From positions 16,213 through 64,345 of the forward strand of contig NZ_NUNF01000051.1 of NCBI RefSeq assembly GCF_002585305.1: DNA of 48,133 bases, written 5' to 3'. The first letter of the stretch is position 1, and every line of letters starts with the position of its first letter. A program made the position numbers and the translations under genes. Below are positions 35,994 through 43,645 of this stretch, in pieces. The notes under the pieces are model-generated. The model was not told the origin of the DNA. It ran no database searches and saw only the letters and a program-made list of their open reading frames with translations. This stretch comes from Bacillus sp. AFS037270. GTDB taxonomy: Bacteria > Bacillota > Bacilli > Bacillales_B > DSM-18226.

Positions 35994-37364
35994 ATGCGAA
36001 ATAGGTTAATTTTCGGTATTTTCACATTAGGTTTAGGTATTATTCTGTTTGCTACCATGCGTCCCTTTTTTTTAGATAAGGGTGAACAGCGAAACAACTT
36101 AAATTCAATCACTCGAACCGAAAACACTGGCAGACCCTTGCAGGTACAAAATGTCCAGCATCGGAATGGAAAAATTCAACGAATTAATATGATCAAGACC
36201 AATCATCAGCTAGTGAACAGGCTAAACAACAGCCCCTCTATAAAGGTCATCAACCATAACAAAAAGGATAAAAGTCACTACTATGAAAATGAAATAGTCG
36301 TAAATTTTAAGACGATTCCTCCTCAAGAAAAAATTGCTCAATATTTAAAAGATATTGATGGGAGTCTAAGAGAAAAACATGAGACCGTGTATATTTTTAA
36401 ATCCAACAGTAAAACCGCCAACGAACTCGAAAAATACTTTATCAGAAATCAAACTGTTGAATATGCAGAACCTCATTATATCTTTGTACCGAATGATGTG
36501 AATGACACCTACTACCAAAGCTATCAATGGAATTTACCGGCGATTGGGACGGAACAGGGATGGAATCTTACCCGCGGCTCCAAAAAGGTGAAAATTGCAG
36601 TAGTTGACACTGGTGTAGACCTGGATCATCCTGACCTCGTGCGGCGCTTAACAACCGGTTATAACGCCATTGATGATAATAACAACCCGGATGACGATAA
36701 TGGACATGGCTCACACGTGGCTGGAATTATTGCTGCCGATACGAATAATGGTGTAGGCATGGCAGGAATTACATGGTACAACCCGATTATCCCGGTAAAA
36801 GTTATGGGTGCCGATGGGACTGGCGGTTCATTTTATGTTTCAAAGGGAATCCGCTGGGCAGTCGACCACGGGGCAGATGTGATTAATTTAAGCCTTGGAA
36901 ATTACCAGAGCTGTGATGTATTAGAAAGTGCAATTGATTACGCTCAAGAAAAAAATGTCGTTGTAATCTCTGCGGCGGGTAATGATAGTACAAGCCAGCG
37001 AAGCTACCCCGCTGCCTATCCAGGTGTCTTGGGGGTAGCGGCAGTAGATTGGGATGGAAAACGGGCAGAGTTCTCGAACTTTGGTGATTATGTGGATGTG
37101 GCAGCACCTGGTGTGGAAATTCCGAGTACTTTTTCCAATGGAGAGTATGCCGCCCTTTCCGGAACCTCAATGGCAGCACCACATGTCACCGCATTGGCTG
37201 GCCTAATCCGATCCATTAATCCGAAGCTAAAAAATACGGATGTAGTTAAAATCATTACCAGCAGTGCGCGGCCGGTGAATCAAAACAGACAAAGCCCTTA
37301 CTATGGGAATGGTATTATAAACAATGCTGAGGCACTCCAAATGGCAGCGAAGAAGAACAAATAG
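35994..37364 (+). CDS. Subtilisin-family serine protease (S8), membrane-anchored or secreted
   Basis: The 456 aa protease has an N-terminal hydrophobic segment (residues about 5-24), a propeptide-like region (about 95-165; ENEIVVNFKT ... VEYAEPHYIFVPND), and the catalytic triad D205 (AVVDTG), H238 (GHGSHVAG) and S392 (SGTSMAAP), with oxyanion N330. It resembles thermitase-type subtilases. No clear signal-peptidase site follows the first helix, so it may stay anchored facing outside. GAGGTG precedes the ATG. It is a single gene, divergent from the efflux operon. Confidence 0.95.
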   Translation: MRNRLIFGIFTLGLGIILFATMRPFFLDKGEQRNNLNSITRTENTGRPLQVQNVQHRNGKIQRINMIKTNHQLVNRLNNSPSIKVINHNKKDKSHYYENEIVVNFKTIPPQEKIAQYLKDIDGSLREKHETVYIFKSNSKTANELEKYFIRNQTVEYAEPHYIFVPNDVNDTYYQSYQWNLPAIGTEQGWNLTRGSKKVKIAVVDTGVDLDHPDLVRRLTTGYNAIDDNNNPDDDNGHGSHVAGIIAADTNNGVGMAGITWYNPIIPVKVMGADGTGGSFYVSKGIRWAVDHGADVINLSLGNYQSCDVLESAIDYAQEKNVVVISAAGNDSTSQRSYPAAYPGVLGVAAVDWDGKRAEFSNFGDYVDVAAPGVEIPSTFSNGEYAALSGTSMAAPHVTALAGLIRSINPKLKNTDVVKIITSSARPVNQNRQSPYYGNGIINNAEALQMAAKKNK

Positions 37365-37399
37365 TTGTTAATCCATACACCGATTGGAACCTTCAAAAA

Positions 37400-37431
37400 A
37401 AATGGCTCAGTTCAACCGAACTGAGCCATTT
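37400..37431. terminator. Terminator with 14-bp perfect stem
   Basis: AAATGGCTCAGTTC and GAACTGAGCCATTT pair perfectly. The T run is on the - strand, so it mainly serves the DUF421 gene; on the + side C6 follows. A similar GGCTCAG(G)TTC stem is at 38966-38998. Confidence 0.85.
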
Positions 37432-37445
37432 CCCCCCACCAATAA

Positions 37446-38120
37446 CTAGTTATATTCAGATATTTTCAAGCCATTATTTTCATGCCATTCTGCATACACT
37501 ACTTCCTTATAATCGCTTATATTTTTATTCGTTAACTGCTCTTTGAGCCATTCTTCTGTTAAACCCGCTTCCATAAGATTGCCACTAATCAATTTCCCAT
37601 CCATGATAAGCGCAAATGGTAAACTCACTTGTTTTTTAGGAATATTTAGGTCTTTCTTTGTAGGAGCCCCATAGTCATGTTTCGGGGAAACGCTGATTTG
37701 TCCGTCCCGTTCTAAAATCACATATTCGGCCTCATAGATAGAAAAATAGCCCTGTTTTCTCATTTGCTGTTGTAATTGATTTAAATCAATATGGTTCTTC
37801 TTTAGGCTTTTATAAAGGATTTCTCCATTTTTAATTAATAGTTCAGGTTCGCCTTCAAACCAGATTCTAAATACTATAAACTTTTGGGTTAATTTTTCAA
37901 CACAATATATCAGCAGACCCCAAAACACAACAGTAAAAACAATTTCTGTTATATCAATCTTATCATCAAATACAGCATCCCCTACAAAATTCCCCATGAC
38001 CAATCCGGTGATGAAATCAAAGGGAGTAATCTGTGAGAATTGAATTTTTCCCAAAAATTTTAATACAAGGAGAAGGGTAAAAAAACCGACAGTTAATTCC
38101 AAAGCAATATCTAAGTACAT
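37446..38120 (-). CDS. DUF421 membrane protein, second paralogue
   Basis: The 224 aa protein has three N-terminal helices and the core FDFITGLVMGNFVGDAVFDD, then the cytoplasmic GEPELLIKNGEILYKSLKKNHIDLNQLQQQMR pattern of DUF421. It is only distantly similar to the paralogue at 29038-29766 and lacks that protein's N-terminal extension. AGGAGAG-like sequence precedes the ATG. It lies convergent to the subtilase. Function is not established. Confidence 0.83.
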   Translation of the reverse strand: MYLDIALELTVGFFTLLLVLKFLGKIQFSQITPFDFITGLVMGNFVGDAVFDDKIDITEIVFTVVFWGLLIYCVEKLTQKFIVFRIWFEGEPELLIKNGEILYKSLKKNHIDLNQLQQQMRKQGYFSIYEAEYVILERDGQISVSPKHDYGAPTKKDLNIPKKQVSLPFALIMDGKLISGNLMEAGLTEEWLKEQLTNKNISDYKEVVYAEWHENNGLKISEYN

Positions 38121-38290
38121 ACATTTTTCTCTCCTATAAAAGGCCGTATATTATTTGTTCCATCTTTATTGTTACCAACTTCTTGATTTAAATATGTGCT
38201 TACTTTCTCTATCTTTTATAGGGTTTTTCAAAGAATACTAAAACAACATCAACTCTCTCATTTATCTGTATTATTTTGCTATTCCGTCTA

Positions 38291-38325
38291 TTGCGGAACC
38301 GCTTTCATGTGAATATAATCACATG
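38291..38325 (+). promoter_or_regulatory. Promoter with palindrome over the -10
   Basis: TTGCGG (38291-38296) and TATAAT (38314-38319) are 17 bases apart. CATGTGA and TCACATG (38306-38325) form a 7-bp inverted repeat straddling the -10, suggesting a repressor site for the small gene that follows. Confidence 0.6.
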
Positions 38326-38376
38326 TATAATAAGGATATTAGGAATTCAATAACCCCAAATGGGAGGAAAATGATC

Positions 38377-38520
38377 ATGATTAATGATTTTTGGTTTGAA
38401 CTAAAGAACTGGTTTTTTGGAGAGCCGATCGATGAAGTAGAAGAATTTGAGCGCCTCGAATCACAGCATACCAGAGTTCACCATGATCAAAATATTCACG
38501 AGATCATCCGTGTCCATTAA
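38377..38520 (+). CDS. Small acidic-basic protein (47 aa)
   Basis: ATG 38377 lies nine bases after GGGAGG; ATG 38371 is too close to it and the longer frame includes the promoter. The 47 aa sequence has an aromatic N-terminus (MINDFWFELKNWFFG), an acidic middle (DEVEEFERLE) and a His-rich end. The amphipathic aromatic start may contact a membrane. A terminator follows. No family is recognised. Confidence 0.6.
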   Translation: MINDFWFELKNWFFGEPIDEVEEFERLESQHTRVHHDQNIHEIIRVH

Positions 38521-38538
38521 ACTATTTACTATTCAAGT

Positions 38539-38570
38539 AAGCCTTCTAAATAAGGAGGGCTTCTTTTTTC
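38539..38570 (+). terminator. Terminator of the 47-aa gene
   Basis: AAGCCTTC and GAGGGCTT form an 8 bp stem (one G-U), followed by T6. Confidence 0.75.
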
Positions 38571-38630
38571 TTTTATATACCTAATATAAAAATGAGCTGA
38601 ACTATTAATCGTCCAGCCCAGTTTAGAGAT

Positions 38631-38735
38631 TTAATATGGATCAGACGGATGTACCATCTGTTCAGCTTCTGCTGCTGCTTCCTCCATCTTCGTATCTACA
38701 TTTGTTCCTGCCTTGTTAAGTCCTTCTCTAATCAT
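38631..38735 (-). CDS. Possible 34-aa frame after the catalase-like remnant
   Basis: A 34-codon frame (MIREGLNKAGTN... ending HPSDPY) starts at ATG 38735, overlapping the TGA that ends the remnant upstream. It has no clear ribosome site. It may be the frameshifted tail of the same decayed gene rather than a separate one. Confidence 0.3.
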   Translation of the reverse strand: MIREGLNKAGTNVDTKMEEAAAEAEQMVHPSDPY

Positions 38736-38863
38736 AGTTCTCTAATTGTCATAGGCCCTCCATTGCCTGCTGTTCGAACACTTTGATTGTTCGTAACGGG
38801 ATGCCCCTAGCGATTTGTTAACGTATCTTCCGATTCATTTTGTGGATTTTGATTATTACTCAT
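38732..38863 (-). pseudogene. Catalase N-terminus-like remnant with in-frame stops
   Basis: From ATG 38863, behind a good GGAGG, the frame reads MSNNQNPQNESEDTLTNR, then a TAG (38807-38809), then GHPVTNNQSVRTAGNGGP and MTIREL, ending in TGA (38732-38734). TLTNR-GHPVTNNQ-RT-GN-GP is the start of clade-3 catalases (KatA/KatX type). No heme-binding or distal His region follows, so only the first 40 or so codons survive. I take it as a decayed gene; a chance or recoded small gene is less likely. Confidence 0.5.
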
Positions 38864-38965
38864 TTTATGCCTCCCTATTAATGCACAACAATAAAAAGTT
38901 ACTCCTATTAAAAAAGGAATATGTATCATTATAAGTAAATAGTTGGAAGGATATTTTATGATTAT

Positions 38966-38998
38966 AAAGGACTCAGTTCGAATGAACCTGAGCCTTTT
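38966..38998. terminator. Terminator after the DUF1292 gene
   Basis: AAAGGACTCAGTTC and GAACCTGAGCCTTTT pair with one mismatch, with TTT on both strands. It lies downstream of the DUF1292 gene on the - strand. Confidence 0.7.
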
Positions 38999-39016
38999 AA
39001 TTATAATTTACCTTTG

Positions 39017-39268
39017 CTACTCGGCCGGTGCCTCTTCCACTGCTATTTGATAGGCATCCAATATCGCTTGACTTTCCATTGGATTGTTAATGCCCACCAG
39101 GTATTGATTTCCTTCCTCTCCTTCAATCTTCATGACAATCGTTTCGTCGTCCGCCGCTAGAAGTGCATAAGATTCCTCTTCCATATCAAACAATGCCTCA
39201 ACGGCAAACCGTTTTTGAATGCCCTCATTATCTTCAATTGTTATATAATCTCTTGGTACGTCACCCAT
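39017..39268 (-). CDS. DUF1292 (YrzB-like) protein
   Basis: An acidic 83 aa cytoplasmic protein. The pattern DYITIEDNEGIQKRFAVEALFDMEEESYALL matches DUF1292. ATG 39268 is chosen because the upstream GTG at 39277 belongs to the AAGGGGTG ribosome site. Function is unknown; family members are usually in the yrrL-yrrK-yrzB neighbourhood, which this is not, so this looks like a paralogue. Confidence 0.85.
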   Translation of the reverse strand: MGDVPRDYITIEDNEGIQKRFAVEALFDMEEESYALLAADDETIVMKIEGEEGNQYLVGINNPMESQAILDAYQIAVEEAPAE

Positions 39269-39326
39269 CCAATTCACCCCTTCCTATACGTTTCCCCTTA
39301 CGAAGGAACGTTATTAGGGGTATTTT

Positions 39327-39359
39327 AAAAAGCGGACAGTAATAGATTCTGCCCGCTTT
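39327..39359 (-). terminator. Terminator of the GNAT-nitrilase gene
   Basis: AAAGCGGGCAG and CTGTCCGCTTT pair, followed by TT(AAAA) on the - strand. It begins four bases after the stop. Confidence 0.8.
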
Positions 39360-39362
39360 CTC

Positions 39363-40913
39363 TCATGATTCGTTCATTAAATTTTTCCATTCAATTCGAT
39401 ACAAGTCCCGCCGACGATCCTGTAATTGTCGGACCGAACCAGATTTTTGCGAGCGTCTCAGCTTTTGGATATCCACGTCACCAACGACCACTGTATCGAT
39501 ATTGGCATCACATTCCCCAACAATTCCGTCCCGGGCAAACTCAAAATCAGACGGGCTGAAAATTCCTGATTGTGCGTATTGGATATCCATGTTCTTCACA
39601 TGAGTTAAGTTGCCGACCGTTCCGGCAATACAGGTATAGATTTGATTTTCGATCGCCCGTGCCTGTGCACAGTACCGAACTCGCAAATAACCTTGGCGGT
39701 CATCTGTACAAAATGGAACGAAGATGATATTTGCCCCCATATCAACGGCCATCCGGCCAAGTTCTGGGAATTCAATATCATAGCAAATGAGGATCGCAAT
39801 TTTTCCACAATCCGTCTCAAATACATTAAAATCGTTTCCTTCAGAAATGCCCCACCATTTTCGCTCATTCGGTGTGATATGCAGCTTCGACTGCCTCTCA
39901 ATCGTCCCATCCCGCCGGAAAAGATAGGCGACATTAAACACCTCATCATTTTCTACAACAAAATGGGAACCCCCGATAATATTAACGTTGTATCGAACTG
40001 CGAGTTCTGTAAACAGCTCGATATATGGATCAGTATAGGTTGCTAAGAGCCTTACTGCCTGGTCTGGCCTTTTTTCTTCTAAAAAGGACATCAATTGGGT
40101 AGTAAAGATCTCAGGGAATACGGCAAAGTCAGAACCGAAGTCAGCCGCAACACTGACATAATATTCAACCTGACGCGTAAACTCGTCTAAACTGTCAATT
40201 TTTTTCATCATATATTGAATCGCACATATTCGGACAGGATCTGATGCCCGGTAGACGCGCCTGGACTTAGGATGATAATCGATATTGTTCCATTCCATCA
40301 AGGTCGCAAAAGCCTCCGATGCCTTGTCATCCGGCAGGTAGCGGGTATTAATCCGTTTAATCCTAAACCCCTGAAGGAGCTGGAAGGACAACACCGGGTC
40401 ATAGATACTATGTTTTTCAACAGCATCAACATATTCACGGGCGGTCATTTTATCTTTATATAAATGATAGTTAGGAATTCGTCCGCCAATAATGATGCTT
40501 TGCAGGTTTAACTGGCGGGCAAGTTCCTTTCGTGCCTCATAAAGCCGGTGCCCTAGTTTCATCCTGCGGTACTCAGGATCGACCATTACTTCGATTCCAT
40601 AAAGGTTAAATCCATCAGGATCATGATTGGTGATATACCCGTTGTCCGTAATGGTGTTCCAAGTATGCTGGTCTTTGTATTCATCAAAATTGACGATTAG
40701 ACTTGAACATGAGCCGACAATTTTGTCTTCATATTCCACACAGAATTGACCCTCAGGGAATATGCGGATATGACTGCGCAGCTGCTCGCGTTTCCACGGT
40801 TCCATATTAGGAAAGCAAACCTTGCCCAACGCTATAATCTCATCAATATCTTCCATTCGTATGTTGCGAATAATGATTTTTTTTTCATATTTCGATACAT
40901 CTGTTTCAGTCAC
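39363..40913 (-). CDS. GNAT-nitrilase fusion (YhcX-like)
   Basis: This 516 aa protein fuses an N-terminal GNAT acetyltransferase domain (about residues 12-200; YGIEVMVDPEYRRMKLGHRLYEARK is the acetyl-CoA loop) to a C-terminal carbon-nitrogen hydrolase (about 220-510). The nitrilase triad is visible: Glu in FAVFPEIF, Lys in SKLHITPN, Cys in ILICYDIEFPEL. The start is GTG 40913 behind AGAGGGTG; the longer reading passes through that site. B. subtilis YhcX has the same architecture. The substrate is unknown. The gene stands alone, with its own terminator. Confidence 0.93.
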   Translation of the reverse strand: MTETDVSKYEKKIIIRNIRMEDIDEIIALGKVCFPNMEPWKREQLRSHIRIFPEGQFCVEYEDKIVGSCSSLIVNFDEYKDQHTWNTITDNGYITNHDPDGFNLYGIEVMVDPEYRRMKLGHRLYEARKELARQLNLQSIIIGGRIPNYHLYKDKMTAREYVDAVEKHSIYDPVLSFQLLQGFRIKRINTRYLPDDKASEAFATLMEWNNIDYHPKSRRVYRASDPVRICAIQYMMKKIDSLDEFTRQVEYYVSVAADFGSDFAVFPEIFTTQLMSFLEEKRPDQAVRLLATYTDPYIELFTELAVRYNVNIIGGSHFVVENDEVFNVAYLFRRDGTIERQSKLHITPNERKWWGISEGNDFNVFETDCGKIAILICYDIEFPELGRMAVDMGANIIFVPFCTDDRQGYLRVRYCAQARAIENQIYTCIAGTVGNLTHVKNMDIQYAQSGIFSPSDFEFARDGIVGECDANIDTVVVGDVDIQKLRRSQKSGSVRQLQDRRRDLYRIEWKNLMNES

Positions 40914-41094
40914 ATTCTCACACCCTCTTAATAAGAGTCTTACCCTCATTTTCTTAAAATGAAACTATTTTCTATTTATAGTTCCCAACAAAATACTTAA
41001 TTACATATTCTTTGTCATTTTTAACAAAGAAGGATATGTCGTAAAGCGTGGAGAATACACTTTAAGTATACTGATCATGAAAGGATGAGTGAAG

Positions 41095-41247
41095 ATGACA
41101 TTTATCTTGGGAGTATTGGCATTACTAATTACGTTACTGGTCATTGCCACCATTTTATCGATAGAAGCACAGTTAAAGAAACTCAATATGACAAATAGGA
41201 AAATTCTTGAATTGCTTACTGAGCTAAAGAAAGATGATATAAAGTGA
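41095..41247 (+). CDS. Small single-pass membrane protein (50 aa)
   Basis: ATG 41095 follows AAAGGATGA. The 50 aa chain has one membrane helix (residues about 3-22, FILGVLALLITLLVIATI) and then a charged helix (EAQLKKLNMTNRKILELLTELKKDD). It could oligomerise through the coiled tail. It ends 40 bases before a GNAT gene in the same direction and may share its transcript. No family name is recognised. Confidence 0.7.
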   Translation: MTFILGVLALLITLLVIATILSIEAQLKKLNMTNRKILELLTELKKDDIK

Positions 41248-41286
41248 TTCTTAAACTTGCGAATTTACCAAAAAGGAGACCCAATC

Positions 41287-41826
41287 ATGATTGAACTACA
41301 ATATTTTGATCGCTCTGATTTTCAAAAACTTATTAGTTGGATTGATTCACCTCAGTTCCTTCTTCAATGGAGCGGTCCTGCATTCGACTATCCCTTGACG
41401 GAAGAGCAGCTAGAAAAATACATTGAGAATGCCAATAAAGAAGAATCGGATACCTTGGTTTATAAAGTAATCGATCAAGAAACTGGGGATGTTATTGGAC
41501 ATATCTCATTGGGAAAGATTGATAGAAAAAATAACTCTGCGAGAATTGGCAAAGTGCTTGTCGGTAATCAAGATGTTAGAGGTAAAGGGATCGGTCAGCA
41601 AATGATAAAGGCAATTCTTAAGATTGCATTTGATCAATTACATTTGCATCGAGTTAGTCTTGGGGTATTTGACTTTAATACTTCTGCGATGGCCTGCTAT
41701 GAAAAAGCGGGTTTTATAAAAGAAGGTTTACATCGGGATTCAAGTAAGAATGGGGACGAATATTGGAGTTTATGGGAAATGAGTATGTTAGAGAATGAGT
41801 GGTTAAACGTAAGAACCAAAAAATGA
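41287..41826 (+). CDS. GNAT family N-acetyltransferase
   Basis: A 179 aa acetyltransferase of the RimJ/RimL-like group. The acetyl-CoA loop is RIGKVLVGNQDVRGKGIGQQM (about residues 90-110) and HRVSLGVFDFNTSAMACYEKAGF is the C-terminal signature. ATG 41287 follows AAAAGGAG; the ATG at 41257 does not have one. The substrate is unknown. The gene follows the small membrane protein and ends within a terminator stem. Confidence 0.92.
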   Translation: MIELQYFDRSDFQKLISWIDSPQFLLQWSGPAFDYPLTEEQLEKYIENANKEESDTLVYKVIDQETGDVIGHISLGKIDRKNNSARIGKVLVGNQDVRGKGIGQQMIKAILKIAFDQLHLHRVSLGVFDFNTSAMACYEKAGFIKEGLHRDSSKNGDEYWSLWEMSMLENEWLNVRTKK

Positions 41827-41850
41827 CTTGGTACTCCCAAGCCATTTTTT
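41818..41850 (+). terminator. Terminator of the GNAT gene
   Basis: AAAAATG-CTTGG and CCAAG-CATTTTT pair across the stop codon region and end in T6. Confidence 0.7.
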
Positions 41851-41854
41851 AGGC

Positions 41855-41989
41855 TTAATTTTTTTTTGCTTTACTAACACCTTCGGTTAGTTCAACGACG
41901 CCCCACCCCATAACAACATTCTTTTCCCAGTTTTCAAACAATTTCGACATCTTAGATTGAGTGGCTTTTTTTTCGATCATTTTTTCCAT
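41855..41989 (-). CDS. Small protein (44 aa)
   Basis: A 44-codon frame starts at ATG 41989, ten bases after AAAGGGG, and ends just past the GNAT terminator. The sequence is MEKMIEKKATQSKM..., with a hydrophobic VVMGWGVVEL centre. It may be a real small gene; nothing else supports it beyond the ribosome site. Confidence 0.45.
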   Translation of the reverse strand: MEKMIEKKATQSKMSKLFENWEKNVVMGWGVVELTEGVSKAKKN

Positions 41990-42159
41990 ATGTGGAAAAC
42001 CCCTTTAATTCGTATTTCCCCAATGCTTTATATTAACTAAAAAATTTATTTGAGTTGTTATGTATTCCTAAGTAATGTTACGATAAAATTCAAAATTCGT
42101 AAAATATTAATTTTGAATAAATTCGATAACTTTTAGTTATAATGGATTAACTTTTAAAA
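41990..42159. other. AT-rich intergenic DNA with an inverted repeat
   Basis: This stretch holds only the inverted pair ATTCAAAATT / AATTTTGAAT near 42089-42118 and A/T runs. No open frame with a ribosome site was found. Confidence 0.5.
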
Positions 42160-42196
42160 AAAATAAAAGGACCCAGTACTTTATTAAACTGGATCC
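42160..42196 (-). terminator. Terminator of the TerB-like gene
   Basis: GGATCCAGT and ACTGGGTCC pair (one mismatch), followed on the - strand by TTTTATTTTTTT. Confidence 0.8.
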
Positions 42197-42202
42197 AGGG
42201 CT

Positions 42203-42586
42203 TTACAATTTCTCTTTGGTTAAAGATAATTCCTTTATTTTATCAATCCAATCCTTGAAACTGCCAAATTCATCAGGATCAAATCCAAAGTGTTCTTTTA
42301 TAAGCCGGACTATCTCATTCTCCTGGTCTTGAAGGACGCCATCGGAATAAATCAATTGTAATAATTCAGTTAAAACGATATTTTTAGATCGTTCACTCTT
42401 GAAGGTTTTTAGAATATCCTCAACAGCCATCCCTGTCGGTACATAATCCTCAAGTTCCAATTCCTTCTGATACTTGTTAAGTATAGTGGTCTCAAATATT
42501 GATAAATTCCCATCAATTGATGCAATTAAAACAGCTAGTTCAAGAAAAGCGGTCTTTTCCTCTCGCTGAAGTTCTGCTAAAAACAT
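42203..42586 (-). CDS. TerB-like helical protein
   Basis: This acidic all-helical protein of 127 aa has the repeated pattern of TerB domains: LAVLIASIDGNLSIFET in the first half and LLQLIYSDGVLQDQENEIVRLI in the second, with acidic residues that bind metal in TerB. AAAGGAGATG precedes the ATG. No ter or stress operon is adjacent, so a link to tellurite resistance is not implied. Function unknown. Confidence 0.7.
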   Translation of the reverse strand: MFLAELQREEKTAFLELAVLIASIDGNLSIFETTILNKYQKELELEDYVPTGMAVEDILKTFKSERSKNIVLTELLQLIYSDGVLQDQENEIVRLIKEHFGFDPDEFGSFKDWIDKIKELSLTKEKL

Positions 42587-42749
42587 CGCTACATCTCCTT
42601 TTCTTCTTTCTTATATATACGAAAAAAGTTGGACTAAGTTTCAACTTTTTAAAAGATTGAACAGCTTAGTTGCCCGAGGCCTGTATTATAATAAGTTGGT
42701 ATAACCTTGTTTAGTTTATGCAGTTATGATGATAAAAGGAGATTAAAAG

Positions 42750-43499
42750 ATGGATCGAAATAAATTTTCATCTATAGCCCACCGTAATCATGCTTTTGCA
42801 AATCCTATCAGTGAAGCTAAACTTATGAAAATGGTAGGGCTGGCTATTCCAAAGGCTAACGATAAAGTGATAGATATTGGAGCCGGAAAATGTGAACTGT
42901 TAATCCGCTTGGCGGAAAACTTTCAGGTAAAAGGGACGGCCATTGAATTGTATGACGTTGCAATTGAAGAAGCAAAACGAACGGCTGCTGGCAGGATTCC
43001 AGACGGAAGCATTGACTATATTGTAGAGGACGCAGGGATTGCCGTCAAAAGATTAGAACTTGGGAGTTTTGATTTAGGAGTTTGCATTGGTTCGACTCAC
43101 GCTTTGGGCGGTCTTGAGGTGACCTTAAGGACGCTTAAAGATCTCGTAAAGAAGAATGGCTTTATTCTAGTTGGTGAAGGGTATTGGAAGCAGACACCGA
43201 GTCCTGAATATTTGGAGGCGCTAGGCGGTGCGGAGTCGGAATGTAAAAGCCATGCCGATACGGTCATGGCTGGCGAGGAGTTAGGTTTAATCCCGATCTG
43301 GTCCTATGTGGCAAGTGATGAGGAGTGGGATGAGTATGAGTGGCTTTATTCTTCTTCTATTGAGAATTATGGTTTAGAGAATCCAGATGACCCGGATGTT
43401 GACGCAATGCTAGAGCGAATTCGGTCCTGGAGACGTACGTATTTGAAATGGGGCCGTGATACTTTGGGATTTGGGTTGTATTTGTATCGGAATGTGTAA
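42750..43499 (+). CDS. Class I SAM-dependent methyltransferase
   Basis: A 249 aa methyltransferase. Motif I VIDIGAGKCELLIRL (about residues 41-55), the acidic motif II ending in GTAIELYDVAIEEA, and FDLGVCIGSTHALGGLE as the later motif show the SAM-binding fold. The C-terminal half (EEWDEYEWLYSSSIE) is acidic and may recognise the substrate. AAAAGGAGATT precedes the ATG. It is a single gene; the substrate is unknown, probably a small molecule. Confidence 0.88.
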   Translation: MDRNKFSSIAHRNHAFANPISEAKLMKMVGLAIPKANDKVIDIGAGKCELLIRLAENFQVKGTAIELYDVAIEEAKRTAAGRIPDGSIDYIVEDAGIAVKRLELGSFDLGVCIGSTHALGGLEVTLRTLKDLVKKNGFILVGEGYWKQTPSPEYLEALGGAESECKSHADTVMAGEELGLIPIWSYVASDEEWDEYEWLYSSSIENYGLENPDDPDVDAMLERIRSWRRTYLKWGRDTLGFGLYLYRNV

Positions 43500-43539
43500 G
43501 ATAAAAAATAGTCTATATTCTTGTGGGGGTGGAAATTTT

Positions 43540-43605
43540 ATGAAGGACATTTTTGAGTTTGTACTTTTCAGTTTTGTCCTTCACATCATCCCTGCATCCA
43601 AATAA
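43540..43605 (+). CDS. Possible 21-codon peptide inside a stem-loop
   Basis: ATG 43540 follows GGGGGTGG at good spacing. The 21 aa are MKDIFEFVLFSFVLHIIPASK. The frame lies within an inverted pair (TGAAGGACA / TGTCCTTCA) and ends at a terminator. It could be a micropeptide or chance. Confidence 0.3.
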   Translation: MKDIFEFVLFSFVLHIIPASK

Positions 43606-43641
43606 AATACCATTAGCCTATTTTTACTAATGGTATTTTTT
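43604..43641. terminator. Bidirectional terminator
   Basis: AAAATACCATTAG and CTAATGGTATTTT form a 13 bp stem, with T tracts on both strands. It separates the methyltransferase and the YwnB-like gene. Confidence 0.88.
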
Positions 43642-43645
43642 ATTA

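Noticed and set aside
37400..38998. Two GGCTCAG(G)TTC terminator stems as a possible repeat family
   Set aside because: The stems at 37400-37431 and 38966-38998 are similar but short and at normal terminator positions; coincidence or common terminator design is enough.
39642..40046. 134-codon + strand frame inside the nitrilase domain
   Set aside because: Antisense to the nitrilase catalytic region; shadow frame.
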